Below, one piece after another: positions 24,567 to 35,533 of a stretch of DNA of 64,000 nucleotides. The notes beneath the pieces are model-generated. The model did no database searches. It was given only the letters and a program-made list of their open reading frames with translations, and was not told where the DNA came from. Positions within the stretch are counted from its first letter, which is position 1. Every line of letters starts with the position of its first letter. Where the stretch lies: assembly GCA_003254925.1 (NCBI GenBank), contig QANZ01052077.1:22663-86662 (forward strand), read 5' to 3'. The translations under genes were made by a program, and so were the position numbers. This stretch comes from Chamaecrista fasciculata. Taxonomy: Eukaryota; Streptophyta; Magnoliopsida; Fabales; Fabaceae.

Positions 24567-24851
24567 AACATATTAAACATTAAATAACACATAAAATGTT
24601 TAATTAAAAAACTAAAAAATCTCTTAATATCATAATCACATGTGGATTGTTCATAATTTTAATCATTTCATTATAAATCTCAACAAAAATATTGAATCAA
24701 AAGTTAAATAATTCCNGAATAGGGGAGTAATAATTATAATGAGAAGGTTAAGAAAGAGATTAAATTTGTCCAATTAAGGAAGTAGAGAGAAAAAGAGAGA
24801 TGATAGAAAAAAACAAAGGAACAACGATGCAAGAATAGGTTAGCAATGTAA

Positions 24852-24952
24852 CACGTGTATAAACAGCTGTTAGCAATCCCAAGCGGCGGTGACTCCACCC
24901 CCATGTGGGCCCCACCTCTTCCCCTTATGTGTATGAAATCGGCTTATAAATA
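24852..24952 (+). promoter_or_regulatory. putative promoter of the F-box/kelch gene
   Basis: A G-box core CACGTG within ACACGTGT (24851-24858), a TGGGCC element (24906-24911) and a TATA box TATAAATA (24945-24952) lie in the expected order. Transcription would start at about 24975-24985, directly before the GAA repeat. G-box/ABRE and TGGGCC elements are common in plant promoters responding to ABA/light and in growth-linked genes; their use here is inference. Confidence 0.55.
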
Positions 24953-24979
24953 ATTCCATCGTTTACATAGTTGTCACAC

Positions 24980-25961
24980 ACAGAGAAGAAGAAGAAGAAG
25001 AAGAAGAAGAAGAAGAAGAAGAAGAAGAAGAAGAAGAAGAAGAAGAAGAAGAAGAAGAAGAAGAGCGAGTATATAACCAGACAATTTGGGCTCTATCTCA
25101 AAAAGAAAGGGAGTCGCCTGCTGGGTGAATTAGAAGCTCGCAAAAATCTCAGTATTGCTTTCTCTCTTTGTATCTAAATTCCTTCATATATATGATTCTC
25201 TTTTTTTTTTATTGTTTGATAATCGATTTTATTTGATCATTTGTGTTTATTTTTGTGTGAGTTTTTCTTTGCTTGTGTGGTTTGCTTCGCCGTTTCTTCG
25301 ACCTTCAGGGATGAAAACGGGGAAAGGCATGTGGGATTGATGGCGATGCAAATCACAAGTGATCCCTTTCTCTGTTGACTCGTCGAAGGTCGGAGAAGTT
25401 GCCGTTTTACGATTTGGGTTTGCATGTTATTGTCGTGGTTTCAAATTTTTCAATTGAATCATTTTTTGCTTGTGCTTGTTTTGAGATTCCTTTTCTTGTT
25501 CATAGATTGATTTTTTTTTTTTACTTTCTTATTCAATAATTCTGATTGCCATCTTCATTAATGAGGTGGAATAATATTAAAATAGTCTTTATCTCACCGC
25601 TTCGCCGGCTGCACTAGTCGATTTTCCAGGGCCATTGATTGCATGTACAGAATTTTATGCTATTTCATAACTCACCAAAACGTTGCTCGCTTTGTTCTGG
25701 GTTTATATGTGCAATTTTATTCTACATTGGATTTAAAGAAAACTCACAAGTGAGAAAGATTGTTTCCTGAAAAAAAAAAAAAACTTTACAAGACATTTCA
25801 CATTTGCATATGTCTTGCTTGCATATGGTGTTTGTGACATTTATGAAGCTCACACATTCTTTGATTTATGATTTATTTAGCTTGACCATCCTTTTGAGTT
25901 ATCACTCTCATCATTCAACTGATTAATAAAACAAGTTTTTTTTTTCTTTGGGGTTAAGTAG
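24980..25961 (+). other. 5' leader and probable leader intron of the F-box/kelch gene
   Basis: About 1 kb separates the TATA box from the coding frame. It contains several short ATG-initiated frames that stop quickly (for example at 25311, 25328 and 25341), which would be unusual in an unspliced leader. A good acceptor exists: a T-rich tract at 25936-25950 followed by gttaagTAG ending at 25961. The donor cannot be placed with confidence; candidates lie around 25320-25430. Confidence 0.45.
24984..25063 (+). repeat. (GAA)n microsatellite, about 27 units
   Basis: An uninterrupted GAA/AAG run of about 80 bp starting within about 10 bp of the predicted transcription start, so probably part of the 5' untranslated leader. 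Confidence 0.9.
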
Positions 25962-25976
25962 GATCATTTTGACGAC

Positions 25977-27218
25977 GTGTTGGAGAGTCCACCCTGTCTC
26001 ATTTCACGAGATTTACCAAACTCCTGCGACAAAGAGAGCAAGTGGACTTACAATACCAGGTGTGCGATGGAGCTTTCTGGAAAAAAGTGTCCTCGAGAAG
26101 ACGGCGACAAAGATTATGGAAGGCCGTGTAAGTTTCACAAACTCAATCCTATTGGCGACGAGGAGTATGAACTGGATCCCATACTTGACGATCAACTTGG
26201 TCGTGACGGGTCAATCAGCTGTTTGATGCGATGCTCGAGGGCTGACTATAAAGTAATCACCTTGCTGAATAAAAGTTTTCGATCCCTCATTCAAAGCGGA
26301 GAATTGTTCAAGCTAAGGCGACATGTTGGCATTGTAGAGTCTTGGGTTTACTACTCTTGCAGTCCCCTTGAATGGGAGGCATTTGATCCAATACGAGGTC
26401 GTTCTATGAGTTTGCCCAGGTTAACTGCAAATGAAGTCTTCATTTGTTCAGATAAGGAGTCTCTAGCCGTCGGGACAGACCTTCTTGTTTTCGGGAGAGA
26501 TATCACGTCTCAAGTGATTTACAAGTATAGCATTTTAACAAATGAATGGACTTCCGGCATGAAAATGAATGTGTCCAGATGCTTGTTTGCTTCTGCTAGC
26601 ATGAGAGGGATTGCTATATTGGCTGGCGGGTGCAATTTTCTTGGGAAAATCATGAACTCTGTAGAACTATATAACTCCGACAATGGGACTTGGGAGATGC
26701 TTCCAAGCATGAACACGGCCAGGAAGATGTGTTCTGGTGTGTTCATGGACGATAAGTTCTATGTGCTTGGAGGAATTGGTGAAGGTAACTCCAACCACAT
26801 GACATGTGCTGAGGAGTTTGATTTAAAGACTAGGAAATGGCGGTTGATACCTAACATGCTGCCAGCTCGAAACCCCGCATCTAAGGGCATGGAGGCGCCT
26901 CCTCTTTTGGCAGTGGTGAACAACGTGTTGTATGCTGCAGATTATGCAGGGATGGTGGTGAGGAGGTATAACAAGGCTAATAACACATGGGCCACAATTG
27001 GAGGACTTCCTGAGAGGGTGAGCTCAATGAATGGGTGGGGGCTAGCCTTTAGGGCTTGCGGAGAAAGACTAATTGTGATTGGTGGGTCTAGGCATGAACG
27101 AGGAAGGGGTGTCGAGGTTAATTCTTGTGTCCCAGGTCAAGGTGCACTCAGATGGGACATGCTTGCACGCAGGCTGTTTGGAAACTTTGTTTATAATTGC
27201 ACAGTAATGAGTTGCTAG
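25977..27218 (+). CDS. F-box/kelch-repeat protein, SKIP11/At1g74510-like
   Basis: This protein probably acts as a substrate receptor of an SCF (SKP1-cullin-F-box) ubiquitin ligase. Counting from 25977, a degenerate F-box spans about residues 73-112 (GSISCLMRCSRADYKVITLL then FRSLIQSGE), and kelch repeats fill about 165-390 with their GG and W signatures (ILAGGCN, YVLGGIG, NGTWEMLPSM, VIGGSRH). The C-terminus ends NFVYNCTVMSC, as in Arabidopsis SKIP11/At1g74510 relatives. As I recall those relatives, the N-terminus (MLE.P..L.SRDLP..C..ESKW.Y) is conserved and starts with ATG; here the codon is GTG at 25977. The frame has a TAG at 25959-25961 and no upstream ATG, so translation starts either at GTG or at the ATG at 26067, which removes 30 conserved residues. 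The body is one uninterrupted frame, as usual for the family. Possible acceptor AG at 25960-25961. Confidence 0.85.
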   Translation: MLESPPCLISRDLPNSCDKESKWTYNTRCAMELSGKKCPREDGDKDYGRPCKFHKLNPIGDEEYELDPILDDQLGRDGSISCLMRCSRADYKVITLLNKSFRSLIQSGELFKLRRHVGIVESWVYYSCSPLEWEAFDPIRGRSMSLPRLTANEVFICSDKESLAVGTDLLVFGRDITSQVIYKYSILTNEWTSGMKMNVSRCLFASASMRGIAILAGGCNFLGKIMNSVELYNSDNGTWEMLPSMNTARKMCSGVFMDDKFYVLGGIGEGNSNHMTCAEEFDLKTRKWRLIPNMLPARNPASKGMEAPPLLAVVNNVLYAADYAGMVVRRYNKANNTWATIGGLPERVSSMNGWGLAFRACGERLIVIGGSRHERGRGVEVNSCVPGQGALRWDMLARRLFGNFVYNCTVMSC

Positions 27219-28431
27219 AGAAGTGATTCTCTAGGTGAAATGGTTTTTATGGAGTTCTTTTCTTTGCTTTTGATTTCTTTTTTTAGTAAATAAAACCAGA
27301 GTTAATGGGTAATACCAGCATTTCTTTTTGGGAGCCATAGGTATAGTTTTAAAAGTATTATGTCTTCTTTTTTTAGTTGCTTTGAGTGATCTTTTCATTG
27401 TAGTTTTGACAAAGTTTTTCAATGTTGGGATCATTTAGATAATATAGGCACAGATGAATTAAATAACGTGAGCTCCTATTAAATGTTGTATTGTAATGAA
27501 ATAATTCTCATAAGTTTAATAATAAAAACAATGTAGAACCATTGCCTCATCACCTCTTATCCTCTTTAGTTGTTTATTTCTTTTCACCTTTTCTTTTTAT
27601 CATAATGTTAAATCTTTTAGTTTTCTATAATCACACTTCACTATAAGAAGAATGTTTATGATTTATTATTAATCCTAATTGATCGACATTTTCATTATTT
27701 GGAATTTTTTAATTGCTTTTCAATTGAAGATATTTATCAGTGATTGAAGAGTAAATAAACATACTTCTTGCTTAAGAATCATAAATTAATTAAAATATAA
27801 CTACATATTTTCTTGCAATTGGTAAAATTTGGGGAAAAATCAAAATAACTGAAAATTGTAAATATATAAACAAGTTTTTTAACCTACTTATAAAATAGTT
27901 AAAAGTTTTATAAAATTATTTTTATTGTCCTTCTCTGACTACTTTTAGAGTGACTGATTTTTATTATTTTAATAATTTTCATTCTAACATTTTTCTTTGA
28001 AATATATAGTAAAATTCTTGTTATGTAATGAATTTTTATTATTTCCTAGTAGAGTTTTTGTTATCGTAATGTTATTTATAATTTTGAATTTTTAAGGAAA
28101 TGTGTCTATATTAAGATGTCATTGAAAACAATTTTAATCCATAAAATACTCAATCTAATAATAACAAATTTCCTATTTATTATGTTAAATGAATTAAAAT
28201 AATAAATAGTCTTTATTAAAATATTTATAAAAAATTAATTGATATATTATCATTACGTATTTATTTTCATTTACTATAGTAGGAAGTTTAACAATTATTA
28301 CTTCACATTTTATTTCAACCAATTTAATTAACTAAGCTACAAGATTTTTTTTTTTTATTTTCTCATTTCTAGGTTCTAAATCAATCTCAGCCTTAAAATA
28401 CTCCCTTTAATAACTCTTCTTCACCAAGGAA
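27219..28431. other. 3' UTR of the F-box/kelch gene and AT-rich spacer
   Basis: AATAAA-type signals occur at 27288-27294 within a T-rich stretch and are plausible for polyadenylation. Beyond about 27450 only AT-rich sequence is seen. Confidence 0.45.
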
Positions 28432-28470
28432 CTAAGAAGCATGGGTACGACATATTTGCTGAAGTACACG

Positions 28471-28490
28471 TACCTGGTACGTACCAGGTA
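28471..28490. repeat. perfect 20-bp palindrome
   Basis: TACCTGGTACGTACCAGGTA equals its own reverse complement. It lies in the left subterminal region of the split MITE. Confidence 0.95.
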
Positions 28491-28792
28491 CGGATACGAC
28501 AAAAATACGTCCAAATACGTCAAAGGGAGAGAAAAACGTGGCAGACTAATGGCAAAAACAAAAGAGATGTGTCAAAACAGGAAGAAAGTAGTTTTTACAT
28601 TTTACTATCTTCGGTCAAAGAATTTTATCATCATTATTTTATTAGTCTATGCTTCTCTTTTTTTTTTTTGGTAGAATTCAGGCTAATGGGCACAAAAAGC
28701 CCAAGAGCCAAAAAAAAAAAAAAGAAACAGAAAAGAAACAAAAAAACTCGCAGCCACCAAGAAGCAGCACGAGACCAGAAACGCGAAAGAAA

Positions 28793-29128
28793 TTAAGGGG
28801 GATGAAGCAGCCTGTAATCCCCAGCGCCAACCCTATCCTGAAGAAGAAGGTGAGACAGCCCCATCGGCGGCGAAGCAAGGCGATGAACACCCACCACTCC
28901 ACGAGCGTCACAGCCAACGTTAGCTAAAAAATCAGCGCACGAATTCGTCTCCCTCCATCGATGCTCGATGGTCCAGTGCTGGAAAAGACGAAGTGTCGAC
29001 CAGATCTCCGTCAAGATGTTTCGAATGTCAGAGATGGAAGGGTTGCCACTTCGCACAACAGTAACAAGCACCAATGAGTCACACTCAATCTCGATGCATC
29101 TAACCCCAGTCTCCGCAGCAAGCCTCAA
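28793..29128 (-). pseudogene. LINE RNase H-like (RVT_3) segment
   Basis: The segment has the plant LINE RNase H pattern: AAETGVRCIEIECDSLVLV, with the catalytic-type Asp in ECDS, then IEHRWRETNSCADFLANVG, which matches the HVxREANxxADxLAN signature. The start of the domain, with the first Asp, lies in another frame upstream. Confidence 0.75.
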
Positions 29129-29223
29129 CCCCTCAAGGAGTCCCCAAGATTCAGCCTTGAGGACTGAGCAAACGCCGAGAAAACGGTAAAATCCCGCAAC
29201 CCAGCATCCATATTCGTCCCTGA

Positions 29224-30144
29224 TTAAGCCACCACAACCCGCCGTGAGGGACTCACGCCGGAGAGCACCGTCAGTATTGAGCTTGAACCACCCACCCCGA
29301 GGACAGCTCCACGTGACCTGGACTTGAACACGAGGTATGTGAGGGATCTCGAAACTAACATCAATCTTTCCTCTATCATAATCCTAAATGGTGCTTCTAA
29401 TAACATCAGCTGGCTTGTAGGGTCTTTTAAAATCGTCCTTGTGAACAGCAGCATTCCTCCAGGCCCAGATTTTCCAAGCAGCAAGCAACAATTATTCAAG
29501 TTAGTAATAATCCAATCATTGTGATTAGTCCCATAAAAAACTCCAAAATGTCTAGGATCAACTAAGGAGTTCCAGACAGAGGAGGCCTCAGGGCAATCAC
29601 GAAGAACATGAAGGGTTGTTTCCACAACATTTGGGCACTTATGACACCAAGGTGAGCCCCCAAACCACTTGTGGCATAATTCCCTGGTTAAGATTCTGTT
29701 ATGAGTAATAAACCAAATAAAATGCCTAGCTCTCTCAGGAATATCGAGTTTCCAAATTTTCGAAAATAATTGATCTTTAGGAAAAGTTTTCACTCTGCAC
29801 AAATAGGCCGATTTAACAGAGAAGTTACCATTGCTGGTCCCTCCCCAAACATAGAGGTCCCTCCCCCTAGAGGCCGCAGGGCAAATATCAGAGAGGAAAC
29901 TATTAAAACACTGAGAATTAAGAGTGACCTTGAGGTAATTGAAATCCCAATTCCCACTACTCGTAACCATATCTTTGACAGTATACATAAGATCATTAAC
30001 AAGAATAGACATGTTGATACTGTGAATAAGAGGTTCCTTTCTATTACCCCAATTATCAGTCCAAAACCTAGTGTTGTTACCATCCCCAACATCCACTTTT
30101 GGCCTATTATAATAGCATTCCAAAGCTTGGCAACTTCTTTCCAA
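29224..30144 (-). pseudogene. LINE zf-RVT segment
   Basis: Continuation of the RT reading frame after a shift near 30080: GDGNNTRFWTDNWGN, then the zf-RVT domain (SVKSAYL, ELCHKWFGGSPWCHKCPN, then VLRDCPEASSVW with its Cys/His ligands). After about 29470 the frame stops resembling the family, so a further shift precedes the RNase H-like part. Confidence 0.82.
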
Positions 30145-31082
30145 AGAAGAGAATCGCCGTTTTTCACAATAACATCCCTGTTCAAATCACACCCTCTACC
30201 ATACTTGCCAATTAGAACCTTACTACAAATATTCTCCGGTTTAGATTTAACATTCCATCCTATTTTCATAAGAAAAGAGTCATTCATCTCAGAGAGATGC
30301 TTAATTCCTAGTCCCCCACAACTTTTATCTCTACACATCATGTCCCAATTAATTGTATGAGCTTTCCGGTTATTATTATCATGACCCCAAATAAAATTCC
30401 TTTGAATTTTTTCAATCTCAGTACAAATAGACTTGGGAATCCTAGTAGATTGCATAGAATAGTAGGGAATAGAGGATATCACCGATTTAGCAAGAGTTAC
30501 CCGTCCGGCAAAGGACAAGCAATTGGCTTTCCATCCTGCAAGCTTAGTATTAATCTTATCTAGAACACGAGAGAAGTCTCTCTTGGTTTGCCTCCCATGG
30601 AGAAGAGGCATGCCAAGATAAGAACCCAAATCATTAGTGTGAACAAAACCAGATTTAGAAACAATACGATCTCTTAAAATAGAGTCCACATTTTTTGAAA
30701 AGAAAATTCTGGTTTTCTCCACATTAACTTTTTGCCCCGTAGCATTACAAAAGAGATTTAAACAATCAACCATACAATTTAGTTGGTCCTCAGAAGCTTC
30801 CCCAAATAGGATAATATCATCTGCAAAAAAGAGATGGGAAATAAGAGGACTAGACCGACCAGCTCTAAGGGTCCTCCAATTACCGATCTCCATATTCCTC
30901 TCAATAAGCTGCGATAATTTTTCAAGACAAAGCACAAATAAATAAGGAGATAGAGGGTCACCCTGTTTAAGACCTCTAGACGGCTTAAAAAAATTAGTTT
31001 TATTGCCATTCCATATAATATTGTATGAAGAGGAAGATATATAATTTATGATTAGATTTTGCATTCTAGGAGGGATATTCAA
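29790..31082 (-). pseudogene. LINE reverse transcriptase, C-terminal two thirds
   Basis: The frame runs from about 31082 and shows RT motifs GLKQGDPLSPYLF and the catalytic FADDIILFG, followed by the thumb/linker region usual in plant L1 LINEs (GRQTKRDFSRVLDKINTKLAGWK, MCRDKSCGGLGI). Useful homology ends near 30080, where a frame change moves the coding continuation into the frame of 29224-30144. The upstream RT fingers and the endonuclease domain are absent because of 5' truncation. Confidence 0.88.
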
Positions 31083-31456
31083 CTCAGAAAGTAGTCTATG
31101 CTTCTCTTTTGTTTATAATATATTTCTTTTTGGACAAATTGGTAAAGGCACGAAGGGCAAAGGCTCTTAGAAAGTAGTTTTTACATTTTACTAGCTTCTC
31201 TACTTCTAATATTACTATTAATAAAGTAAATTATTTCACCAAAATTATATTATTTTCAAATTCTATAATTATAAATCAAAGAATACTCCTTATTTATTTA
31301 TTAAAAAAATAAAATATTATATATAAGATATATTTTTATTATTTTATATAGATATAATATGTCGTACCTGTATCCCACATTATTTTTACAAATTAAAACT
31401 GTCGTATCCCGTACCCGTGCAAGTATCCGTACCCGTATACATGCAACATAGCCAAG

Positions 31457-32319
31457 GAAGACACATATCGGACACTAACACGCGTACGACACATGCCTTG
31501 CCGTGTCGCGGTGGTTCAATAGCTTCGATCGACTAAGACACGGATCTGACGCGGCTTGAAACGGCTAGACACTGAAGAACTCAGTTTCGATGTCAGACGG
31601 CGAGAGGAGTTTGGGACTACTTTGGAATTAAATTGATAAGCAAAGATCAGATGAAGAAGAAAGAGATTATGAGCTAGATCTCCAGTCGTTCAACATCCAA
31701 ACATCGTCATGCTCTGCGGTTGTTCGCGGCGGCAAGCTCAACTTCTGTGGTCGTCGTCAATTTCTATCACACTAGAAGCCTCTCGCACCACATGAAGCTA
31801 GAAAAGGTGTTGTGAATGAGTCTATAGCGTGTATACAGAATCAACCAAAAAATGAAAGTGTAAGGCAAACGTGGCATGGCAAGGAATGAAAGATCTTTGA
31901 AAGGTAGAAGCCTAGAAGGATGGAGAAAACTTTTAATGGATAGGATCCACTCTCAATACTTGTGGCATGTGGGACACTGGGACTAATTAATAATTAGTAT
32001 ATATATATATATAGCCTTTAAGTGTTAACTTCCAGAATGTGGCATGGCTCATGAAATGAGATGGAATTTCCAAATTTGTTTTTATATTTTAAATTGTTAA
32101 ATGTTTAAAATATTTTTTTACATATTGAAAATCTGAATTCAAAATTTTTATCAATGTTTAATTATTTATTTATTTTGTTTCATGTTAAAACTATTATAAT
32201 AATAATTATAAATATATATATATTTTGTGTCGTGTTCTGTAATTTTTAGAATTTGACGTGTCGTGGTGTCCGTGTCGTGTCGTGTCCCGTGTCTGTGTCC
32301 GTGTCCATGTCTGTGCTTC
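31457..32319. mobile_element. TIR element with GACACG-rich ends
   Basis: Left GAAGACACATATCGGACACTAACACG and the complement of the right end (gtccatgtctgtgcttc) are inverted relatives, both followed by GACACG-like words. It abuts the split MITE and shares its general end style. No frame is visible; a (TA)n run lies near 31998-32013. Confidence 0.45.
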
Positions 32320-33129
32320 ACTATATTGATCAAGTTACAAATGTCCCTTGAATTTCCACAAATTTATAATTTTAGAGATCGTAATTTGAACCAAGTTTTC
32401 TTTTTTGACTCTGACAGTTCATTCCCTACACATAAACTCCTTAATTAGCAGTTTTTTTTCATAGTGTGGCTTTGAATAAGAGTATTTCTTCCTATAATAA
32501 AATAGGCTTCGTTGTTAAGAGCTTGTTTAATTTGTTTTTCCAAACTAACTTTTAATCATTAGATAAGAATTTTTTTTAATTTTGAGATTTGTGTAAAAAT
32601 TTTTTTTTTACATATATAGATTTCAAAATAAATAAAACACTTATCCAACAATCGGAAGTTTGATCATATGTATAAACAAATGAGCTCTTCATATACATCT
32701 TCTAATAAAAAATTTATTTATTTAATTTGTGATGCATTTAATTAGAAATAATCAGTAGGTATACCGTATACTATATAGTATAGTATATACAAATATTTAT
32801 TAATTGGAAGAGACTCTCTCATACTCTCAGTCGAGAGATGGTTTGGGCATAGTAAAAAATCTCTTGACTGATCATATTGCCAAATAAAAGATTGAAAGCA
32901 ATCTATAGATATCATATATGTAGGAAAAGTATAATGGAATCTAATGGTCAATCTGTATAATAATACCAATATTTAAATCCTCCAATTGTATAATTCTTAG
33001 AGCAATGCTATAAAAAATTCTTATAATGGAACAATAGATTCTTTTGTTTTATTCTTTCTCTTATTTTAATTAAATTAAAAAAAGTTAAATAAAAAGAAAT
33101 TACTCAATCGGTCCATACATAGGAGAGAG
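32320..33129. other. spacer, no gene seen
   Basis: AT-rich. The only structure is a short imperfect hairpin at 32758-32790 (gtataccgtatactatatag). Confidence 0.5.
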
Positions 33130-33540
33130 AAGGACGTTGCCACATTGAGAGGTTGCAACGAGTATAAGTCCTTAAAAGAATTACACCCCAAATTAAAAGT
33201 TAGTTGTATGTTGTGTGGTTAGAGACCCCAAGATCTTATAAGGTGCCTTACACTCAGCAATCCTCGGTGTAAGACTCGTTACATTATATTACATCTCCCA
33301 CAAAAGTCGACGTCCTTGTCAGCTCTACTCTTTGACGCTTTACTCAAGTCTCAAAACACCAGACAACCCCTCCATAGGTAGCCTCTCCAGTTCAATTGAC
33401 CTCTCAATGAAAACATTTTTATTGTAACGAGTATAGGTCTTTAGGAGAATCACACTCAAAAAACTAGTTGTTGAAGTTGAAGAGTCTAAAGTCATATAAA
33501 GTATCTTACACTAAGCAACCTCCCTAATATTACCCTAAAG
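33130..33540. repeat. dispersed repeat with internal near-duplication; inverted relative at 51130-51440
   Basis: The units acgagtataagtccttaaaagaat (33158) and acgagtataggtctttaggagaat (33427) are tandem relatives. Each is followed by an aagatcttataaggtgccttacact-like word. The complement of the second feature appears near 51390-51440 (taaggtaccttataagact), with ctacctatagaggggttg (51298) complementing the caacccctccataggtag at 33363. Confidence 0.55.
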
Positions 33541-33807
33541 ATTTTTTTATATATATAATATTACCCTAATTCTTATTTTTGTCTAAATTACATGGGAAAG
33601 ATATAGGACATATATATAACGACATGATGCTTTTATTTTTAAACTGCAACATACTTTTCTCATTCAATTAAATTATTGTAGCTCGTTGTAGAACCATGAT
33701 TTAATTAGTTTTCATAACAAACTAAATACAAAATTTTACTATACGAAAGTAATTTTAATTACTCAGAAAAATCATTGTGTTTCCCCCAGCTAAAACACAC
33801 TATATGA

Positions 33808-34110
33808 CCTAAGAGTATTGCCTATAAATTTTAGCAAGTCAATGTCAATATGTTGGCTTCATTCTGTCCATTTTCTTTTTTTTTTTTTGAACAAAAGCTT
33901 CATTCTGTCCTTGACAAAGCAATATAATGTGTCATGCAATTTGACTCAACATATGACATTATTGATAAATGATATATATATATATATGATCATTTTCTAA
34001 ATGCAAATATATTATTTTCCTGTTTAATAGTAAATATTACATGACATAATATTCTCATGACAATTTCGTAAACTCCATTGACGACACCGCCATCACCGTC
34101 TTCACTTGAA
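33808..34110 (+). repeat. dispersed direct repeat, copy 2 (partner 18705-18985)
   Basis: See the partner entry. The copies are about 15 kb apart in the same orientation and enclose the F-box/kelch gene. Confidence 0.75.
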
Positions 34111-35526
34111 GACTACTACATATGTAAGACGAGATTTGTACATTTGTATTATATGTTTATATGCTTACCAATATATATACATTTCACGGCATAATAAGAT
34201 TATATATATAGTTGCCTCCTATTTGGGTGATTTTCTACATGACTTATGCTCTCCACAATAACGATATATACATGTTTCGGATATGATTTTTTTAAATTAA
34301 ATAACATGTATAATAATATCATATTAATGAAAGACAATATAAAATATATATAGTAAACTTATTTTGACTAACTAAAGATTGATCAAAGTAATAAACGATT
34401 TGGTAATACTTAAATAAACTTTTAAATTTAAAACTTTGTAAATACTGATTAAATAAGAATAATAGCCTAATATATAGAGAATTGGTTCATTTCTCTCTCT
34501 CCCACCGTTTTTTAAATAAACAATGATAAAATTACTTATCTATATAATAGATTTATATATATATATATATATATATAAATTTTACTCTTTGGATTCATGC
34601 GTATGGATCTAAATAACAAATAAATTACTCTAGAGATAAGGATTTATCTGAAAAAATGTGAAAAAAAAAAAGTTCATCAGGGCTTCATTCTTCTTTCCAG
34701 AATGACCCAGTTTTTCCTGTTTTTTTTTTCTTTTTTTCTTACCAAGATTTTGGTCTAAATTGATTTTCTTGTTTTCGTTTGAGTCACCTCAGTTCAAATA
34801 AATTTATAATCTTTTGGAAAGCTCTATAATGTTTAGTATTTAGAGTATCTTTCAACAATCATTTATAGATCAAATAAAGTCATAAAAATGCAAAAAAGAG
34901 AGAATGAAGAATAAATAAACACAATCACTTATAATAATTCAGTCAATGTAACCTACATCTATTCAAGAACATATAACTTTTACTATTAAATTAGGGTTTA
35001 CAATAAATGAACGAATCACCTCTCAACTCTATTTATCATATTTCACCTTAGCTAACTAATAATGTATTTATAAGTATATAAAAACTTCAGTCTATAAAAA
35101 ATACTTAACCTATACTCATTAGGTTAAAATATTTAAATATTTAATTTTTTATCCTATTGAAAGTACTCATATTTAAGAATAATAATTAACTGAATATAAA
35201 TCATCAAAAAAATAACATTATGAAATTCAAATCGATATCATTTGTTCTATGAGTATTTAATCCAATCAATCTAAAGAGTAAACTTCATAATATTGTTGCA
35301 CCCTTAAATTTAATTTGGAGAAGTCTCTTTTGTAAAGTTTGATATTGTTGTAGTAGAAGAATTAGATGGAGTTGAGATTGTGAGATGTGAAATAAGAGAG
35401 TTTAGTGTTTTATGAATGTTTTCTAAATGTGGAGTTTAGGATTTCAGATCCCCAAAACCCGACTTACAGATTGAAATGCAAACATAAATCATAAATCAAG
35501 GATTTCTCCCATTCTCTTTGTACTTA
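34111..35526. other. AT-rich spacer, no gene seen
   Basis: Contains a (TA)n run at 34555-34576; nothing else is recognisable. Confidence 0.5.
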
Positions 35527-35533
35527 TTAATTT

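Larger units (their letters stand above)
28662..31091 (-). mobile_element. 5'-truncated L1-type LINE
   Basis: A minus-strand non-LTR retrotransposon copy. It is bounded by a 19-bp direct repeat tagtctatgcttctctttt (28643-28661 and 31092-31110), and its 3' end is a T run on the + strand, i.e. a poly-A tail. The coding content starts inside the reverse transcriptase, so the endonuclease and the first part of RT were never copied: normal 5' truncation by target-primed reverse transcription. Three frames carry the rest (next entries). Confidence 0.92.
28432..31451. mobile_element. hAT-like MITE split by a LINE
   Basis: Left end CTAAGAAGCATGGGTACG and the complement of the right end, CTATGTTGCATGTATACG, are similar over 18 bp (14 matches), and the flanks carry the same 8-mer CCAAGGAA at 28424-28431 and 31452-31459. 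An 8-bp target duplication fits the hAT superfamily. Both ends contain GTACG/GGTACC-rich blocks. Without the LINE (28662-31091) and one copy of its target duplication the element would be about 570 bp. Confidence 0.6.

Noticed and set aside
24971..25177. A frame rich in lysine through the GAA repeat
   Set aside because: It has no ATG start and is only the translation of the microsatellite; it lies in the predicted untranslated leader.
29770..30360. A 196-codon + strand frame opposite the truncated LINE
   Set aside because: It is antisense to the RT/zf-RVT coding sequence and has no recognisable domain.
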